Source of the DNA: Durusdinium trenchii
Taxonomy: Eukaryota; Sar; Dinophyceae; Suessiales; Symbiodiniaceae
DNA length: 64,000 nt
Direction: 5' to 3'
Assembly: GCA_963970005.1 (NCBI GenBank)
Contig: CAXAMN010028983.1
Span: forward strand, 268,339-332,338
The notes under the pieces were generated by a model. The model made no database searches and had not been told where the DNA came from. It saw only the letters and a list, made by a program, of their open reading frames with translations. Shown here piece by piece: positions 1-19,365 of this stretch. The translations under genes and the position numbers were made by a program. Each line of letters opens with the position of its first letter. Positions within the stretch are counted from its first letter, which is position 1.

Positions 1-62
1 CCGGGAAAAAGCAAAATTGTTTCAGATTTCCAATTTGCTTTTTCCCAACCCGGGAAAAAGCA
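1..62. repeat. Hairpin plus direct repeat at window edge
   Basis: GGGAAAAAGCAAA near base 3 is followed by its near-perfect inverted copy (TTTGCTTTTTCCC, to about base 48), then a further direct copy from about base 51. The two arms can pair over about 16 nt. This is a small foldback repeat, possibly the end of a larger one cut by the window edge. Confidence 0.6.
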
Positions 63-527
63 ATCGAAGTCTGAAGAGCAATTGTTCTTGCAGCGTGGCC
101 AGGTCACCAACATGACTTGCGCAGACCTTTCGCAGGACCTTCGCGAACCTTTCGCGACTGCAGTGAGAGCACACTCGAAATCAGCCTTTGAAATTCGATC
201 ACTAACAAGGAAGAGGTGGGTTTTTGAACGACGCTCTAATGCTCATCATGGGTTGAGGATCTCTTCAATTGGAATACCCCAGCTAGACTACCAGCTAGCC
301 ATGTACTAGCTGAATGCAAGCAATGTCAAGCAGTCAGTCGGGTACCATGACACACATTCTAGTTCCTCGACATGCAATCGGACAAATCCATGAATCTGCC
401 ACGCCAACTTGCGAATGCATGTGCAACTCAAATACCTTGTAGATCCTTACAGTATATAACATTGCCTATAGGAGGTTTGCACAAGTTTGCACTACATGAA
501 GCTTCGGAACATTTCTCAGTCGGGTTG
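63..527. other. No gene seen (intron of PEP synthase)
   Basis: This lies downstream (minus strand) of the last PEP synthase exon I can place. No stretch matches the next conserved block expected after DFKSNE (around the Gly-rich GAGRY region of PEP synthases). It is therefore read as intron. Confidence 0.5.
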
Positions 528-10940
<10,413 letters not shown>

Positions 10941-11262
10941 GAGGGCCTCACGTCACAACTAAAGGCTTAGAGTGACTAATTGGCTCAGCGCAAGTCAAGG
11001 TGGACACCCGAAACGCATCCACACCCAAGATCAAACTGGAAGGCGCGTACAGTAGAGGCTGCAAATTCTGAAGAGATATGTTGCAGATTGTGGCAGAGGT
11101 GATAGTATGTGAAGTCCATCCGAAGTGATGGACTCTTGGTCTCACTAGTCACTATAGGCGGCTTGGTGAGTGGCTACATGAGGTATCCAAAGAACCTCAG
11201 CAGCTTTGTCATCATCGAGGTGCCAATGGCCATGTCCAAAATGATGAATGCAAGTATATTAT
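10941..11262 (-). promoter_or_regulatory. Upstream region of PEP synthase, truncated by a Copia insertion
   Basis: About 320 bp separate the PEP synthase start from the 3' LTR of the Copia element. No TATA box or trans-splice acceptor can be assigned with confidence, and dinoflagellate promoters lack clear consensus. An AG acceptor for spliced-leader addition should lie here. The neighbouring LTR points the same way and could supply promoter activity (inference). Confidence 0.3.
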
Positions 11263-11425
11263 TGTGGATCCCACAGCCCGCTTCAAGCCCCGGCACCTTT
11301 TCCAAACATGGCTGCAAAACGAGCCTGCACGAGTTGGGTGGTAGCTACGGCCCCTATGGTTTGGGCATGAAAGCACCGCCATCATTGGGATCAAGCATGG
11401 TCGTTTCCATGTCTTTTGTTTCACA
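11263..11425 (-). repeat. 3' LTR of Copia element
   Basis: This is the 163-bp copy nearest the PEP synthase, starting TGTGGATCCCACAG on the plus strand. The polyprotein frame runs into it and stops at 11354, so the last ~24 residues are LTR-encoded. Immediately beyond it on the left is the ATTAT target duplication. Confidence 0.93.
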
Positions 11426-14400
11426 GTTCCAGGGTTTTTCTTTGATCCCAATTCGGCGGATCTCTGAGCTGGTCTGACCCGCTTTGCGGGCTTCTGCTCT
11501 GCGCTTCATTTGCTCCTCTGTGGGGCGTATGCTGAAGCGTCCACTTCGGATCAGCTCATACAAGGCCACATTCGACCCGAGGACTTTTGTGAGTCCATCA
11601 GCCGGCATGGCTAAATGGTCCACCCACTTCACTTCGCCACCAAGCTCTCTCAGGTCCTGGCGGATGATCTGGATCTCGATTGCCGTCCTCTTATCTTGGC
11701 CACCGATGGTGTCCTTGGACAGCAGGTCGAACAAGGACTTTGCGTCCACCACTGCCAGAGACTCTTTCAGCTTGCCCTTGTCGAGCTCCGAGGCCATCAC
11801 CAAAAGCTCTTCCCCTTTCAGCCTGGACCTCCAGGCTTTGATGTTGAACTTCCCGTCCTGGAGTTCCTGAACCATGACCATGATCCAGAGTAGCTCAGCC
11901 AAGCCGCGGGACATGCTCTGTGTCTCTGCCGCTAGCGTCGAGTTCACGACGCGTTGAAGTTTTCCGCTTCGCCAGGCCAGGATGTTGGTGTCCACCGAAG
12001 CTCCGTCTCGCAAGTGACTCTCGTGTGCCAGCACCAAATGTCCCCCTTGGGAGTGGAAACCATGGTTGGCGAATGAGGCGTCCGTCACAACGCTCAGCCG
12101 CATCTTGCGGAGTGGTTGTATCTGCAGGCTCAGCTCGGAATTTGCCTTCAGCTCTGTCACCACCTGGTTCATCTGGTTGATGTCCTCGATGCACAATTTG
12201 GACAACTTGGATGACAGCAGGCTTGAAGGTCCTGAGGCATCTGGTCTTCCTTCGCGGCTCAGCCAGTTAAGGGCGCCGCAGGTTGCCCGTGCGGCACTCA
12301 CCTCATCGTCGTTTGCCATGGCTTTCTTGTCGGTTTTCCGCCCCTTTTCCAGCGGCACTGGGTGCAACCTCTCCTGGATGAACTTCTGCATGTCGACCAG
12401 AAAGCCACCATCTTTTCTCTGGCGGATCCTGCGCCCATTGAAAGCGCATCCATCCGACTCATGACGAAGTCGGACGTATTTCCCGAAGGTGTACTTCTTC
12501 TTGAGCTGCTCCATCTTCTTGTGGTGCTCGTCGTGACCCACAGTGAAGAGGTCGTCGACTTCGATCGCTATTGCCCCCAGCAGCTTCTTCCGTGTGCTGT
12601 CGTAGAGCTTCATGATGCAAGGATCCAGTGCGGACATTTCATAGCCCAGCTCCTTTAGATCATCAGTGAGCGATTTCCTCCAGTGAAGGGGAGCGTCCAC
12701 CAGGCCGTAGCAACCAGCGATAATCATGACTATCTGGTCCGGGTGCAGTCCGACCACGCCTTCCTTGGGCTGTTGGAAATAGAGCTTTCCTTTTGGCCTG
12801 TCCAAAGGGCGACTTTGGCAGAAGGCATTCTTCAAGTCCCCGACCGTGGCCTCCATGTTCTCATTGGCCGCAATCTGCAAGAGCACCTGGAAGTTCACGG
12901 TGTTCAGGGTCGGCGAGAACCTCTCAAGGTCCAAGATGTCAGGGTCGAGGTCTCCTCGGATGCACAATCGGGACTTTTTGACCGCCGGTTCTCCAGGTTG
13001 CTCTCCTGGCTTGTATCTCCTTGCAATCTTGGTCGGCAAGATTCGGTCTTCTTGACCTTGCTCCTTCAACTCCCGTCGGACTCGTTGAGACTCTTCTAAA
13101 CCCAGAACCTGCACCGCTCCACTCTGAGTGACCTTGTTCCACTCGGACAGGTCAGAGAGCTTCCACTCTTCTTGGTCTTGTGGAGTTTCCTTGGCGATGT
13201 TGACTTCGTCTTGGCCTTTCTTCTCTGCCAGGTAGTGCACGGTTTCCTTGAGGTTCTTGATGTGGAACACGGTTTTCCCTTTCCACCAGTTCTCCTCAGC
13301 TTTGGTTTCTGGGTTAGTCCATTGGTCCTCCTTCACCCCTTCTTGGCCCTCTCTTCTCACATGCGTTTGCCGCTTTTCTGAAAGGAGGTTCACGGGGATC
13401 GGCATCTCGCTGCTGAACTTCGGATCGAAGTGGGCTTTTCTCTTCTTCACATGGTGCCTCACGAGTTCCCCTTTTGTCAGGTCTAGGCTCCAATGATCAC
13501 GATCTCGCCTTTCTTCTTGTAGAGCTCGGAGACGATGCCTTCGTGCTTGATCTTGTCCTTCTTGCCATTCATCATCCTCCTCCAGGTACCATTCCGCCGT
13601 CTCGAAGTAGGGGCCCAAGTCATCATGCCTTCCTGCTCTTTGCTGCCAGCGATAGATTGGGCCGGTTCTTGGACCCGGGACCCCGTCCAGCCTGTTTGCT
13701 TCCACCTCTGATCTTCTCAGGGCTTCTTGAACTCCTGGGTCGAGAGCGTTCACCGGTGGCAGTTCGAGAGGTCTTGACGGCAGAGGCGGTGTTTCTGGTA
13801 CTCCTTCAGGGAAACCTGGATGATGTTTTGCCTCTAAGTCTTCGTCTTCACTTCCCCCTTTGGATGGAGGAGCTTCTTCTTGCTCTGGTTCTGCCACAGA
13901 TCTCCTTCTCTTGGGAAGTCCTGGATGCCCTTCTGGTGGATCACGAGGTGGTTCTTCTTCGTCTGGGTACTCAGGCGAGTATTCGTCCATGTCGATGTGA
14001 TCCTGGAACCTGGTCCTCTGCTGCCGCACGGCTGGGTTCTCGAAGTCTGCGTTCTCTTCTGCTCCTGCCGGTTCTCCCTCCGGAGGGAACTCCTCCGCGG
14101 TGATGTCCTTGTAGCCCGCTCTATGTGACCCTCTTTTGAACTCTTCAATAAGCTCTTGGCACTCCTGGACCACTGCCTCGATGCCTGTCTTCTCATCATT
14201 GGTGGCGGGCCGACATTGTTCGCGGGCGACTTTCCATAGTTCTCCCATCATCGACACCCATAAATTGGCTCCATCAGGAGCAATCACGGTGCCCGGGCCG
14301 ACCCATCTGGCCTTGGTAGTTGCCAGGGCGTCATCAGTGATTCCTCCATGCTTTCTCTTCTTCAACCTGGGCACTCTGAAGACGAACACGTACTCTCCGG

Positions 14401-17400
14401 GCTTGTAGTCGACCCAGATTCTCGGTCTGGCTCGCAGAGCTCGCTTCATTGTGTCCTTGGCGTTGTACTCACAAAAGGCCTTGTGGGCGACTGTCCGCAT
14501 GTGGTGGAGGCGCTCGATGTCATCGGTAATCACCCCTTGAAGCAGCGTTGGGTCGATGGCCTCATCTGAGAGTATGGACGTAGGTAGCCGCGGCCACTGG
14601 CCGATCTGCCGCTGGATGGGAGCGAAACCGGATCTATTTGAGTACCGGTTCTTGGCCTGTTCCACCTCTGTCATGAGCTGCTTCAGGTCCTTGATGTTCT
14701 GCACGACCACCTCGCTTCTGGCTTTGTCTAGCAGCTCTTTGAAGTGACCTCCGTGGCGCTCTGTCTTCCCTTGTTGCCATGGGGCTTTGGAGGCTATCTG
14801 ATGCACCACGATCCCTTCGGCAGCTGCCCGCTGAATGAACTCTCCGAGGAACTCACGGCCGGCGTCGCAGGTGATGACCTCTGGGTGCCCGAACGTTCTG
14901 GCCCACGTGGAGAGGTAGGCGTCCCACACCTCATTGGGGTTCTTGCCGGCGATGACTTCGCACATCTGATAGTTGGTGCCCCAATCCAGTATGTTCAGTA
15001 TCGGTGTGGTCTGTTTGCCATCTCCTGGAGCCGGGACGTAGAACAAATCCAGGCCAAGGACTCTGTTGGGCTGATATGCCCGTGGCAGCGCGGTCGGCCG
15101 CGGCGCCTTGGGATGCCGCTTGGCTTCGCACACGTCACAAGTGAATTTCTTGGCCGCCCATTGGACCACTTCTCCGCGGACTCTGGCTGCTCGAAGAAAC
15201 CGGACGAATTCCCTCTGCTGGGGATGCCCGACCGCACGGTGGACTTTCATCACGGCCCTCTTCTCCTCCAAAGTGGGCTCATAGTCGTCAGGCCCTTCTT
15301 CTTGGGCAGGATCGACTTCTTCTTCTTCTTCTTGTGCCTCCTCCTGCTCTTCTTCCATGGCCCATGCGGTGATATCCTTCGTCTTCAGGTACTGAACAAT
15401 GCCTCGGGCCACCGCCTGACATAGCTGGTCGGGATATCTCTGTGCCAACTTGGGCTTTCCTCCGTCCAGGTGCACATGGTGGTGACTTCCGTCGCATCGG
15501 AGGTTCAACTCATCAATGACCGGAAGCATATTGGAGAGCCATCTGGTCCTCTTCCGGTTGAGCCCAGTTCCGTCAACGTTCAGCCCGAACATGCATTGGT
15601 CGCACACCACCGTCTTGATGTTGTGGTGAGCTGCCAAGGCCTGGAGTTCCGGCTCTTGCCACGAAGTTGCTCCGTCGGGGTGTTCGAAAAGGATTCCTCC
15701 TCCTCGTCTCAACTGCCATTTGAGCACTGCGATGGCCAAGTGTAGATGTTCTTTTCCAGCTTGAAGCATGCTGACCCGCTTGGCCGTAGACATTCTACCC
15801 CAGTTGATCACCTGCATCCGACTGAAGGCAGTGCATGGCGGACAGGCCAGAATCACCTCTGGCCGCTCTTCTCTCAAGCTCTTCCACATAGCCCTGCGTT
15901 GATGGGGGTCGCTCAAGTCCCAGTTGGTGACTAGGTCGTAGCTCGGGCCCACTTTGAGTCCCATCTTTTCCAGCAGAGGCGAAATTCTTGGAGGGCTGTA
16001 GACTTCCGCCATCGTCACTTTGAACTTGTCCTGGTTGGCCTTGAGCGCCTTCTCTATCATCTGCCGGTTCTTGCGGCTCAGCTGAGTGGTTTTGGCTTCT
16101 TCCCACTCGTCTTGGAATGTTGTTCTCCGAGAAGGGCGGAAGTTCACATAGACCTCGGTTTCCTCTTTAGGGATGATCCCATCCCGCTTCACCAGCTCGC
16201 CGTCTTGGAGGACCCAGTAGTGCTCCTCGATCAGGTAGTATGGATCTTCTCCTCGTTGGGCGCGTCGTGCCCAGCGCTTTGCTCTGGCGTTAGAACACCT
16301 CACAAGAGCTTCTGGTTGTTCTAGCCCTCGAAGTCGTCCACGTCCACCACCGGAACGTCCGCCGGGCTGCTGGTTATCGACACCCTCGACCAGTGGGAGT
16401 ATGGTGTCGAGCCCGGGACCGCCGCTGGAGCTGCCGCAGGGGCCTCCCTCTTTGGGCTTTTGGACCTCCTCGGATTCAGTGATGAAGCCGCCGTCTTCGC
16501 ATCGTCGATGTCCGCCATCTCGGCCTCCGGGATCCATTCGAAGAAGTCGCATCGCCTCTGAACGCACTTCCAGAACATGCGACCCTTCCGAGGCCCTTCT
16601 TTCTTGACCACTAAAGCTTCCGCCGGCTTGCCGCATAAGCAGTTCTGGCTGACCTTGGGTGGCGGAGATCTTCGGGAGCTGGCTCTTGGATCCTGCTTCG
16701 ACTCCGGGGTGAGCTGAGCTTGGATGAGCATTTGCATCAGCTTCTCTTGGCGAATTTCCTGCTCCCGATTGGCCACTGTGGCCCTTTTCACCTCCTCCGC
16801 CAGGTACTGCATCTGGCTGGCGTTCAGCTGGGAGAGTTGGATGGCGTTGGCCGCCTGCTCGTTGCGGAGCTGTTGCATCATGATTTGGACGTGGGTGTCC
16901 AGCTCTGTCCTCAGGTCCTGTTTCACCGACGTGATACTCTCGGGCTCGGACCCGGGTGTGAGTGGCAGTTCCGCCATGCGTCCCTCGCTCCTCATGGGCG
17001 TCCTTGGTGTCGGAGAGGTTGTAATCGGCGCCCTCGGTGAGGTAGTTTCCTTCTTCTTCGAGGTTCCGCTCAAGGGGCCGTGCTTCAGCTTCTTGTGGAT
17101 GTCTGATGCTCTTTCTCCATGGGCCCACCTGGAATGGCACGCTCGGCATACGATGTACGAGCTCGATCCGTTGCCACCACCCTTCAGGTTCATCTTGGGG
17201 TGCACACAGGCGCTGGCGGAAGTGCTCGGTGTAGCCTTGCTCTGAAGTGGCTTCAGGGGCATGGCCGTCAGGATCACCTCGGCATAGTAGTCCTCGATGG
17301 TCTCCATATGCTTGCGCCCCGGCCGCGGCGAGGCTAAGTCCAAGCACCACGCTTCTGTGGTATCTTGGAGCGCTGCGAGTACCAGGAGGATGCCGATCTT

Positions 17401-19318
17401 GTCCATCACCACTCGCCAATTGCGAAGTGGTACTCGGGGATTTGGAACTCGATGCCCAATTTCCATCGGAACGGGGTCCGTGGAAGGTGAAGCGCCCACC
17501 AATGCCTTTGCCTTCTGAAGGAGCGACGCCATGGGAAGTAGGTGGACGTTGGGCGTCTTGGGGCAATCGATCGAATTGGCGTGTCAGCTCGAGTTGAGCC
17601 GGCATTGCTGAAGTCGCGAAGCATGAAGATCTCAACTCAAACTCTTCTTGTCGACCGGCTTCAGGCGGCACACAAAAAACTCCACTTGCAAATGACATGA
17701 CATTCACTGTGACATGGCCACTGGCTAGTTCATGCAATGGGACCGACACGTTGTGCGACGGAATGTGCATGTTCATGCTCTTCAAATCGATGAGGACTTG
17801 GAGGGCCTTCAACAACCGCACCGGCAACAGCAAAGGAACGTCCCCTTGAATTACAGTGGTCTCCAAAACTCCATTGATGCCTCCGATGCCCACCGGGATC
17901 AATGCAACCCCCTCGACCACTGCCGTTCCCCCTACACCCTTTGCTGTAGTTTGCTTTGGCACCCACTTGATGCGAAGCCCCCGAGTCGACAGTTCACGTT
18001 CGAGTCGAAGGAGGAGTTCCAGGCCGATCAAACCGCCTTCAGCGGCAGTGTCCACGACCCCCTCTATGGCTTTGGTGGTAATCCCACAAAACTGGACGTC
18101 ACCCTCGGCGGTCGTACATGCCCGCTCCATGTATTGCTCCGAGGATTTCGCTGCCGACTTCGAAGCTGGTTCACCCTCTTGGGCTCGCTTCTCCTTCACA
18201 AATTGCCGCAGCCAATATTGATGCTGCGAATCGGAAAAACTCTGGCTCTCAGGGTGTAGTCCAACAAAGAAGGAACGTTCAGGCCCCTTCTCCGTCGCAG
18301 GAGGATTCTTGCACTCCTTCTCCCAGTGGCCGATCTGAAGGCACCTTCTGCACCTGGTCCGAAGCTTCAATTGTTCGATGTGGACCCGGCGCTTTCCTTT
18401 GTCTTTGCCCTTCTGGAAGCCGTTGATCTTGCCCTTGCCCTTGCCGGGGAAGTAGCCGCGGTTGAGCCTCTGGTCCTTCAGTGCCTGACGGGTGTCATTG
18501 TAGGCAGCCAAGGCGCTCAGAACGTCTTGTTCGTCCATCACTTCATCCAAGTCACCATCGGCCAGGAAGACGTAGTTCTCATCGTCGTCCTCCCAGTCCT
18601 GGTAGCCGGACTCCTCCGGCTCATAGTGGTGGCCCGCCGCATTCTCAAGGATGAAGGTCTCTTCATTGAGGTAGGCGCTCCGGCTCTTGTCCTTCTCCTT
18701 GAGGACCTTGTCCATACGCCGCAAGGCAACGGTGATCTCCGTGCGCCCATACTTCCCCTCGGCCCAGGTCAAAAGCCGCTGCTCCTGTGATTCGTTGAGG
18801 GAGGCTTGACGGTATAAGATGTACCCCCGAGCTCCGTCCGGAAGGTCCACTCCCTCTTTGGCGAGCACTGCAAATGCTCGCTCCATGCGCTTGGTGTACT
18901 CGCCGAAGGACTCCTTGCTCCCACGAGGTGGTCCATAAACAGCGGCCTCAAAGGCCCGAGGCAAGGAAACTTCCAGGTGTGGCATGAAGTAGTCCCTCAA
19001 CTTGTTCATTACGTTCTTGACTCCATGCTCTGTGGCGATGTCTGCCACCTCCATGTCATCGACTGCGGTTGCTGCCGTCCCAGACAGTTGCCGCAGTAGT
19101 TTCACTCCTCTCTTAGCCTTAGGGATCTCGGTCTCGAACTCCCATAGGGCTATCTGCTTCTCGAACTGCCTGAAGGTCACCTCGGGATTCTCTCCGTCGT
19201 AGCTCGGCGGAGGGTCACGGTCTCGAGGTGCTTGGTCAGCTCGTCCACTAGGATTGCCGCCTGCGCTAGCTGCCGCAAAGCTGCCTGACCTCGTCGGCCC
19301 ACGCTCATCCCCACTCAT
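11354..19318 (-). CDS. Copia Gag-Pol polyprotein with embedded methyltransferase-like domain
   Basis: About 2,654 aa from ATG 19318 (MSGDERGPTRS). The frame is open further upstream through the 5' LTR, but that part is not expected to be coding. Landmarks, approximate residues: Gag with a CX2CX4HX4C knuckle (CRRCLQIGHWEKEC) near 322; retropepsin-like VVDTAAEGG near 422; a methyltransferase-like domain 1105-1310 (ILACPPCTAFS, ILFEHPDG, RKRTRW); integrase with HHCC and D-D-E (GLDLFYV, ITCDAGREF, WQQGKTERHGG) 1358-1520; RT with GDLKNAFCQS near 2156, YGLVDAPLHW near 2206 and IEVDD near 2249 in place of YVDD; RNase H with TDASFA, LAAETQS and VVDAKS 2405-2530. Between roughly 600 and 1000 this frame translates as low-complexity Arg/Pro/Gly sequence, while an overlapping frame looks coding (see 16321-17532). 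Confidence 0.95.
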   Translation of the reverse strand: MSGDERGPTRSGSFAAASAGGNPSGRADQAPRDRDPPPSYDGENPEVTFRQFEKQIALWEFETEIPKAKRGVKLLRQLSGTAATAVDDMEVADIATEHGVKNVMNKLRDYFMPHLEVSLPRAFEAAVYGPPRGSKESFGEYTKRMERAFAVLAKEGVDLPDGARGYILYRQASLNESQEQRLLTWAEGKYGRTEITVALRRMDKVLKEKDKSRSAYLNEETFILENAAGHHYEPEESGYQDWEDDDENYVFLADGDLDEVMDEQDVLSALAAYNDTRQALKDQRLNRGYFPGKGKGKINGFQKGKDKGKRRVHIEQLKLRTRCRRCLQIGHWEKECKNPPATEKGPERSFFVGLHPESQSFSDSQHQYWLRQFVKEKRAQEGEPASKSAAKSSEQYMERACTTAEGDVQFCGITTKAIEGVVDTAAEGGLIGLELLLRLERELSTRGLRIKWVPKQTTAKGVGGTAVVEGVALIPVGIGGINGVLETTVIQGDVPLLLPVRLLKALQVLIDLKSMNMHIPSHNVSVPLHELASGHVTVNVMSFASGVFCVPPEAGRQEEFELRSSCFATSAMPAQLELTRQFDRLPQDAQRPPTSHGVAPSEGKGIGGRFTFHGPRSDGNWASSSKSPSTTSQLASGDGQDRHPPGTRSAPRYHRSVVLGLSLAAAGAQAYGDHRGLLCRGDPDGHAPEATSEQGYTEHFRQRLCAPQDEPEGWWQRIELVHRMPSVPFQVGPWRKSIRHPQEAEARPLERNLEEEGNYLTEGADYNLSDTKDAHEERGTHGGTATHTRVRAREYHVGETGPEDRAGHPRPNHDATAPQRAGGQRHPTLPAERQPDAVPGGGGEKGHSGQSGAGNSPREADANAHPSSAHPGVEAGSKSQLPKISATQGQPELLMRQAGGSFSGQERRASEGSHVLEVRSEAMRLLRMDPGGRDGGHRRCEDGGFITESEEVQKPKEGGPCGSSSGGPGLDTILPLVEGVDNQQPGGRSGGGRGRLRGLEQPEALVRCSNARAKRWARRAQRGEDPYYLIEEHYWVLQDGELVKRDGIIPKEETEVYVNFRPSRRTTFQDEWEEAKTTQLSRKNRQMIEKALKANQDKFKVTMAEVYSPPRISPLLEKMGLKVGPSYDLVTNWDLSDPHQRRAMWKSLREERPEVILACPPCTAFSRMQVINWGRMSTAKRVSMLQAGKEHLHLAIAVLKWQLRRGGGILFEHPDGATSWQEPELQALAAHHNIKTVVCDQCMFGLNVDGTGLNRKRTRWLSNMLPVIDELNLRCDGSHHHVHLDGGKPKLAQRYPDQLCQAVARGIVQYLKTKDITAWAMEEEQEEAQEEEEEVDPAQEEGPDDYEPTLEEKRAVMKVHRAVGHPQQREFVRFLRAARVRGEVVQWAAKKFTCDVCEAKRHPKAPRPTALPRAYQPNRVLGLDLFYVPAPGDGKQTTPILNILDWGTNYQMCEVIAGKNPNEVWDAYLSTWARTFGHPEVITCDAGREFLGEFIQRAAAEGIVVHQIASKAPWQQGKTERHGGHFKELLDKARSEVVVQNIKDLKQLMTEVEQAKNRYSNRSGFAPIQRQIGQWPRLPTSILSDEAIDPTLLQGVITDDIERLHHMRTVAHKAFCEYNAKDTMKRALRARPRIWVDYKPGEYVFVFRVPRLKKRKHGGITDDALATTKARWVGPGTVIAPDGANLWVSMMGELWKVAREQCRPATNDEKTGIEAVVQECQELIEEFKRGSHRAGYKDITAEEFPPEGEPAGAEENADFENPAVRQQRTRFQDHIDMDEYSPEYPDEEEPPRDPPEGHPGLPKRRRSVAEPEQEEAPPSKGGSEDEDLEAKHHPGFPEGVPETPPLPSRPLELPPVNALDPGVQEALRRSEVEANRLDGVPGPRTGPIYRWQQRAGRHDDLGPYFETAEWYLEEDDEWQEGQDQARRHRLRALQEERRDRDHWSLDLTKGELVRHHVKKRKAHFDPKFSSEMPIPVNLLSEKRQTHVRREGQEGVKEDQWTNPETKAEENWWKGKTVFHIKNLKETVHYLAEKKGQDEVNIAKETPQDQEEWKLSDLSEWNKVTQSGAVQVLGLEESQRVRRELKEQGQEDRILPTKIARRYKPGEQPGEPAVKKSRLCIRGDLDPDILDLERFSPTLNTVNFQVLLQIAANENMEATVGDLKNAFCQSRPLDRPKGKLYFQQPKEGVVGLHPDQIVMIIAGCYGLVDAPLHWRKSLTDDLKELGYEMSALDPCIMKLYDSTRKKLLGAIAIEVDDLFTVGHDEHHKKMEQLKKKYTFGKYVRLRHESDGCAFNGRRIRQRKDGGFLVDMQKFIQERLHPVPLEKGRKTDKKAMANDDEVSAARATCGALNWLSREGRPDASGPSSLLSSKLSKLCIEDINQMNQVVTELKANSELSLQIQPLRKMRLSVVTDASFANHGFHSQGGHLVLAHESHLRDGASVDTNILAWRSGKLQRVVNSTLAAETQSMSRGLAELLWIMVMVQELQDGKFNIKAWRSRLKGEELLVMASELDKGKLKESLAVVDAKSLFDLLSKDTIGGQDKRTAIEIQIIRQDLRELGGEVKWVDHLAMPADGLTKVLGSNVALYELIRSGRFSIRPTEEQMKRRAEARKAGQTSSEIRRIGIKEKPWNCETKDMETTMLDPNDGGAFMPKP
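15390..16010 (-). other. C5-methyltransferase-like domain inside Copia Pol
   Basis: Between protease and integrase, the polyprotein holds SPPRISPLLEKMGL...DLVTNWDL, then VILACPPCTAFS, GGGILFEHPDG and LNRKRTRWLSN. These match, in order, a Rossmann-type SAM-binding start, the Pro-Cys motif IV of cytosine C5 methyltransferases, a motif VI-like Glu block and an Arg-rich motif VIII-like block. It is short, and I find no motif X, so activity is uncertain. Other readings are a degenerate methyltransferase or a related fold kept for another role. Confidence 0.55.
16321..17532 (-). CDS. Overlapping +1-frame ORF with coiled coil and GRF zinc finger
   Basis: 403 aa from ATG 17532 (MASLLQKAKALVGASP), in the +1 frame relative to the Copia polyprotein and wholly inside it. 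Near residue 125 is CRACHSRWAHG. Residues ~205-275 are heptad-rich (TELDTHVQIMMQQLRNEQAA), likely coiled coil. Near 295-335, CLCGKPA...GRMFWKC...RRCDFFEW fits a GRF-type zinc finger (CxCG, GR.F.C, C.FF.W), which binds single-stranded nucleic acid in other proteins. The overlapping polyprotein frame is Arg/Pro/Gly-rich here, so this frame is probably the real product. It ends DVDDFEG-stop just where the polyprotein frame becomes protein-like again. Expression by frameshifting, reinitiation or splicing is unknown. Confidence 0.75.
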   Translation of the reverse strand: MASLLQKAKALVGASPSTDPVPMEIGHRVPNPRVPLRNWRVVMDKIGILLVLAALQDTTEAWCLDLASPRPGRKHMETIEDYYAEVILTAMPLKPLQSKATPSTSASACVHPKMNLKGGGNGSSSYIVCRACHSRWAHGERASDIHKKLKHGPLSGTSKKKETTSPRAPITTSPTPRTPMRSEGRMAELPLTPGSEPESITSVKQDLRTELDTHVQIMMQQLRNEQAANAIQLSQLNASQMQYLAEEVKRATVANREQEIRQEKLMQMLIQAQLTPESKQDPRASSRRSPPPKVSQNCLCGKPAEALVVKKEGPRKGRMFWKCVQRRCDFFEWIPEAEMADIDDAKTAASSLNPRRSKSPKREAPAAAPAAVPGSTPYSHWSRVSITSSPADVPVVDVDDFEG

Positions 19319-19343
19319 GCCTATGCTCGAGCGCCCAGGATCA

Positions 19344-19365
19344 GGAACCTGGCTCCGCGGTACCA
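19344..19365 (-). other. Candidate primer-binding site of Copia element
   Basis: Directly after the 5' LTR on the minus strand comes TGGTACCGCGGAGCCAGG. A TGGTA start one base from the LTR end is what a tRNA 3' terminus (initiator-Met type in many Copia elements) would pair with. The exact tRNA cannot be named without the host tRNA set. Confidence 0.5.

Noticed and set aside
13474-15424. Long plus-strand ORFs over the Copia element
   Set aside because: They are antisense shadows of the polyprotein with no recognisable motifs.
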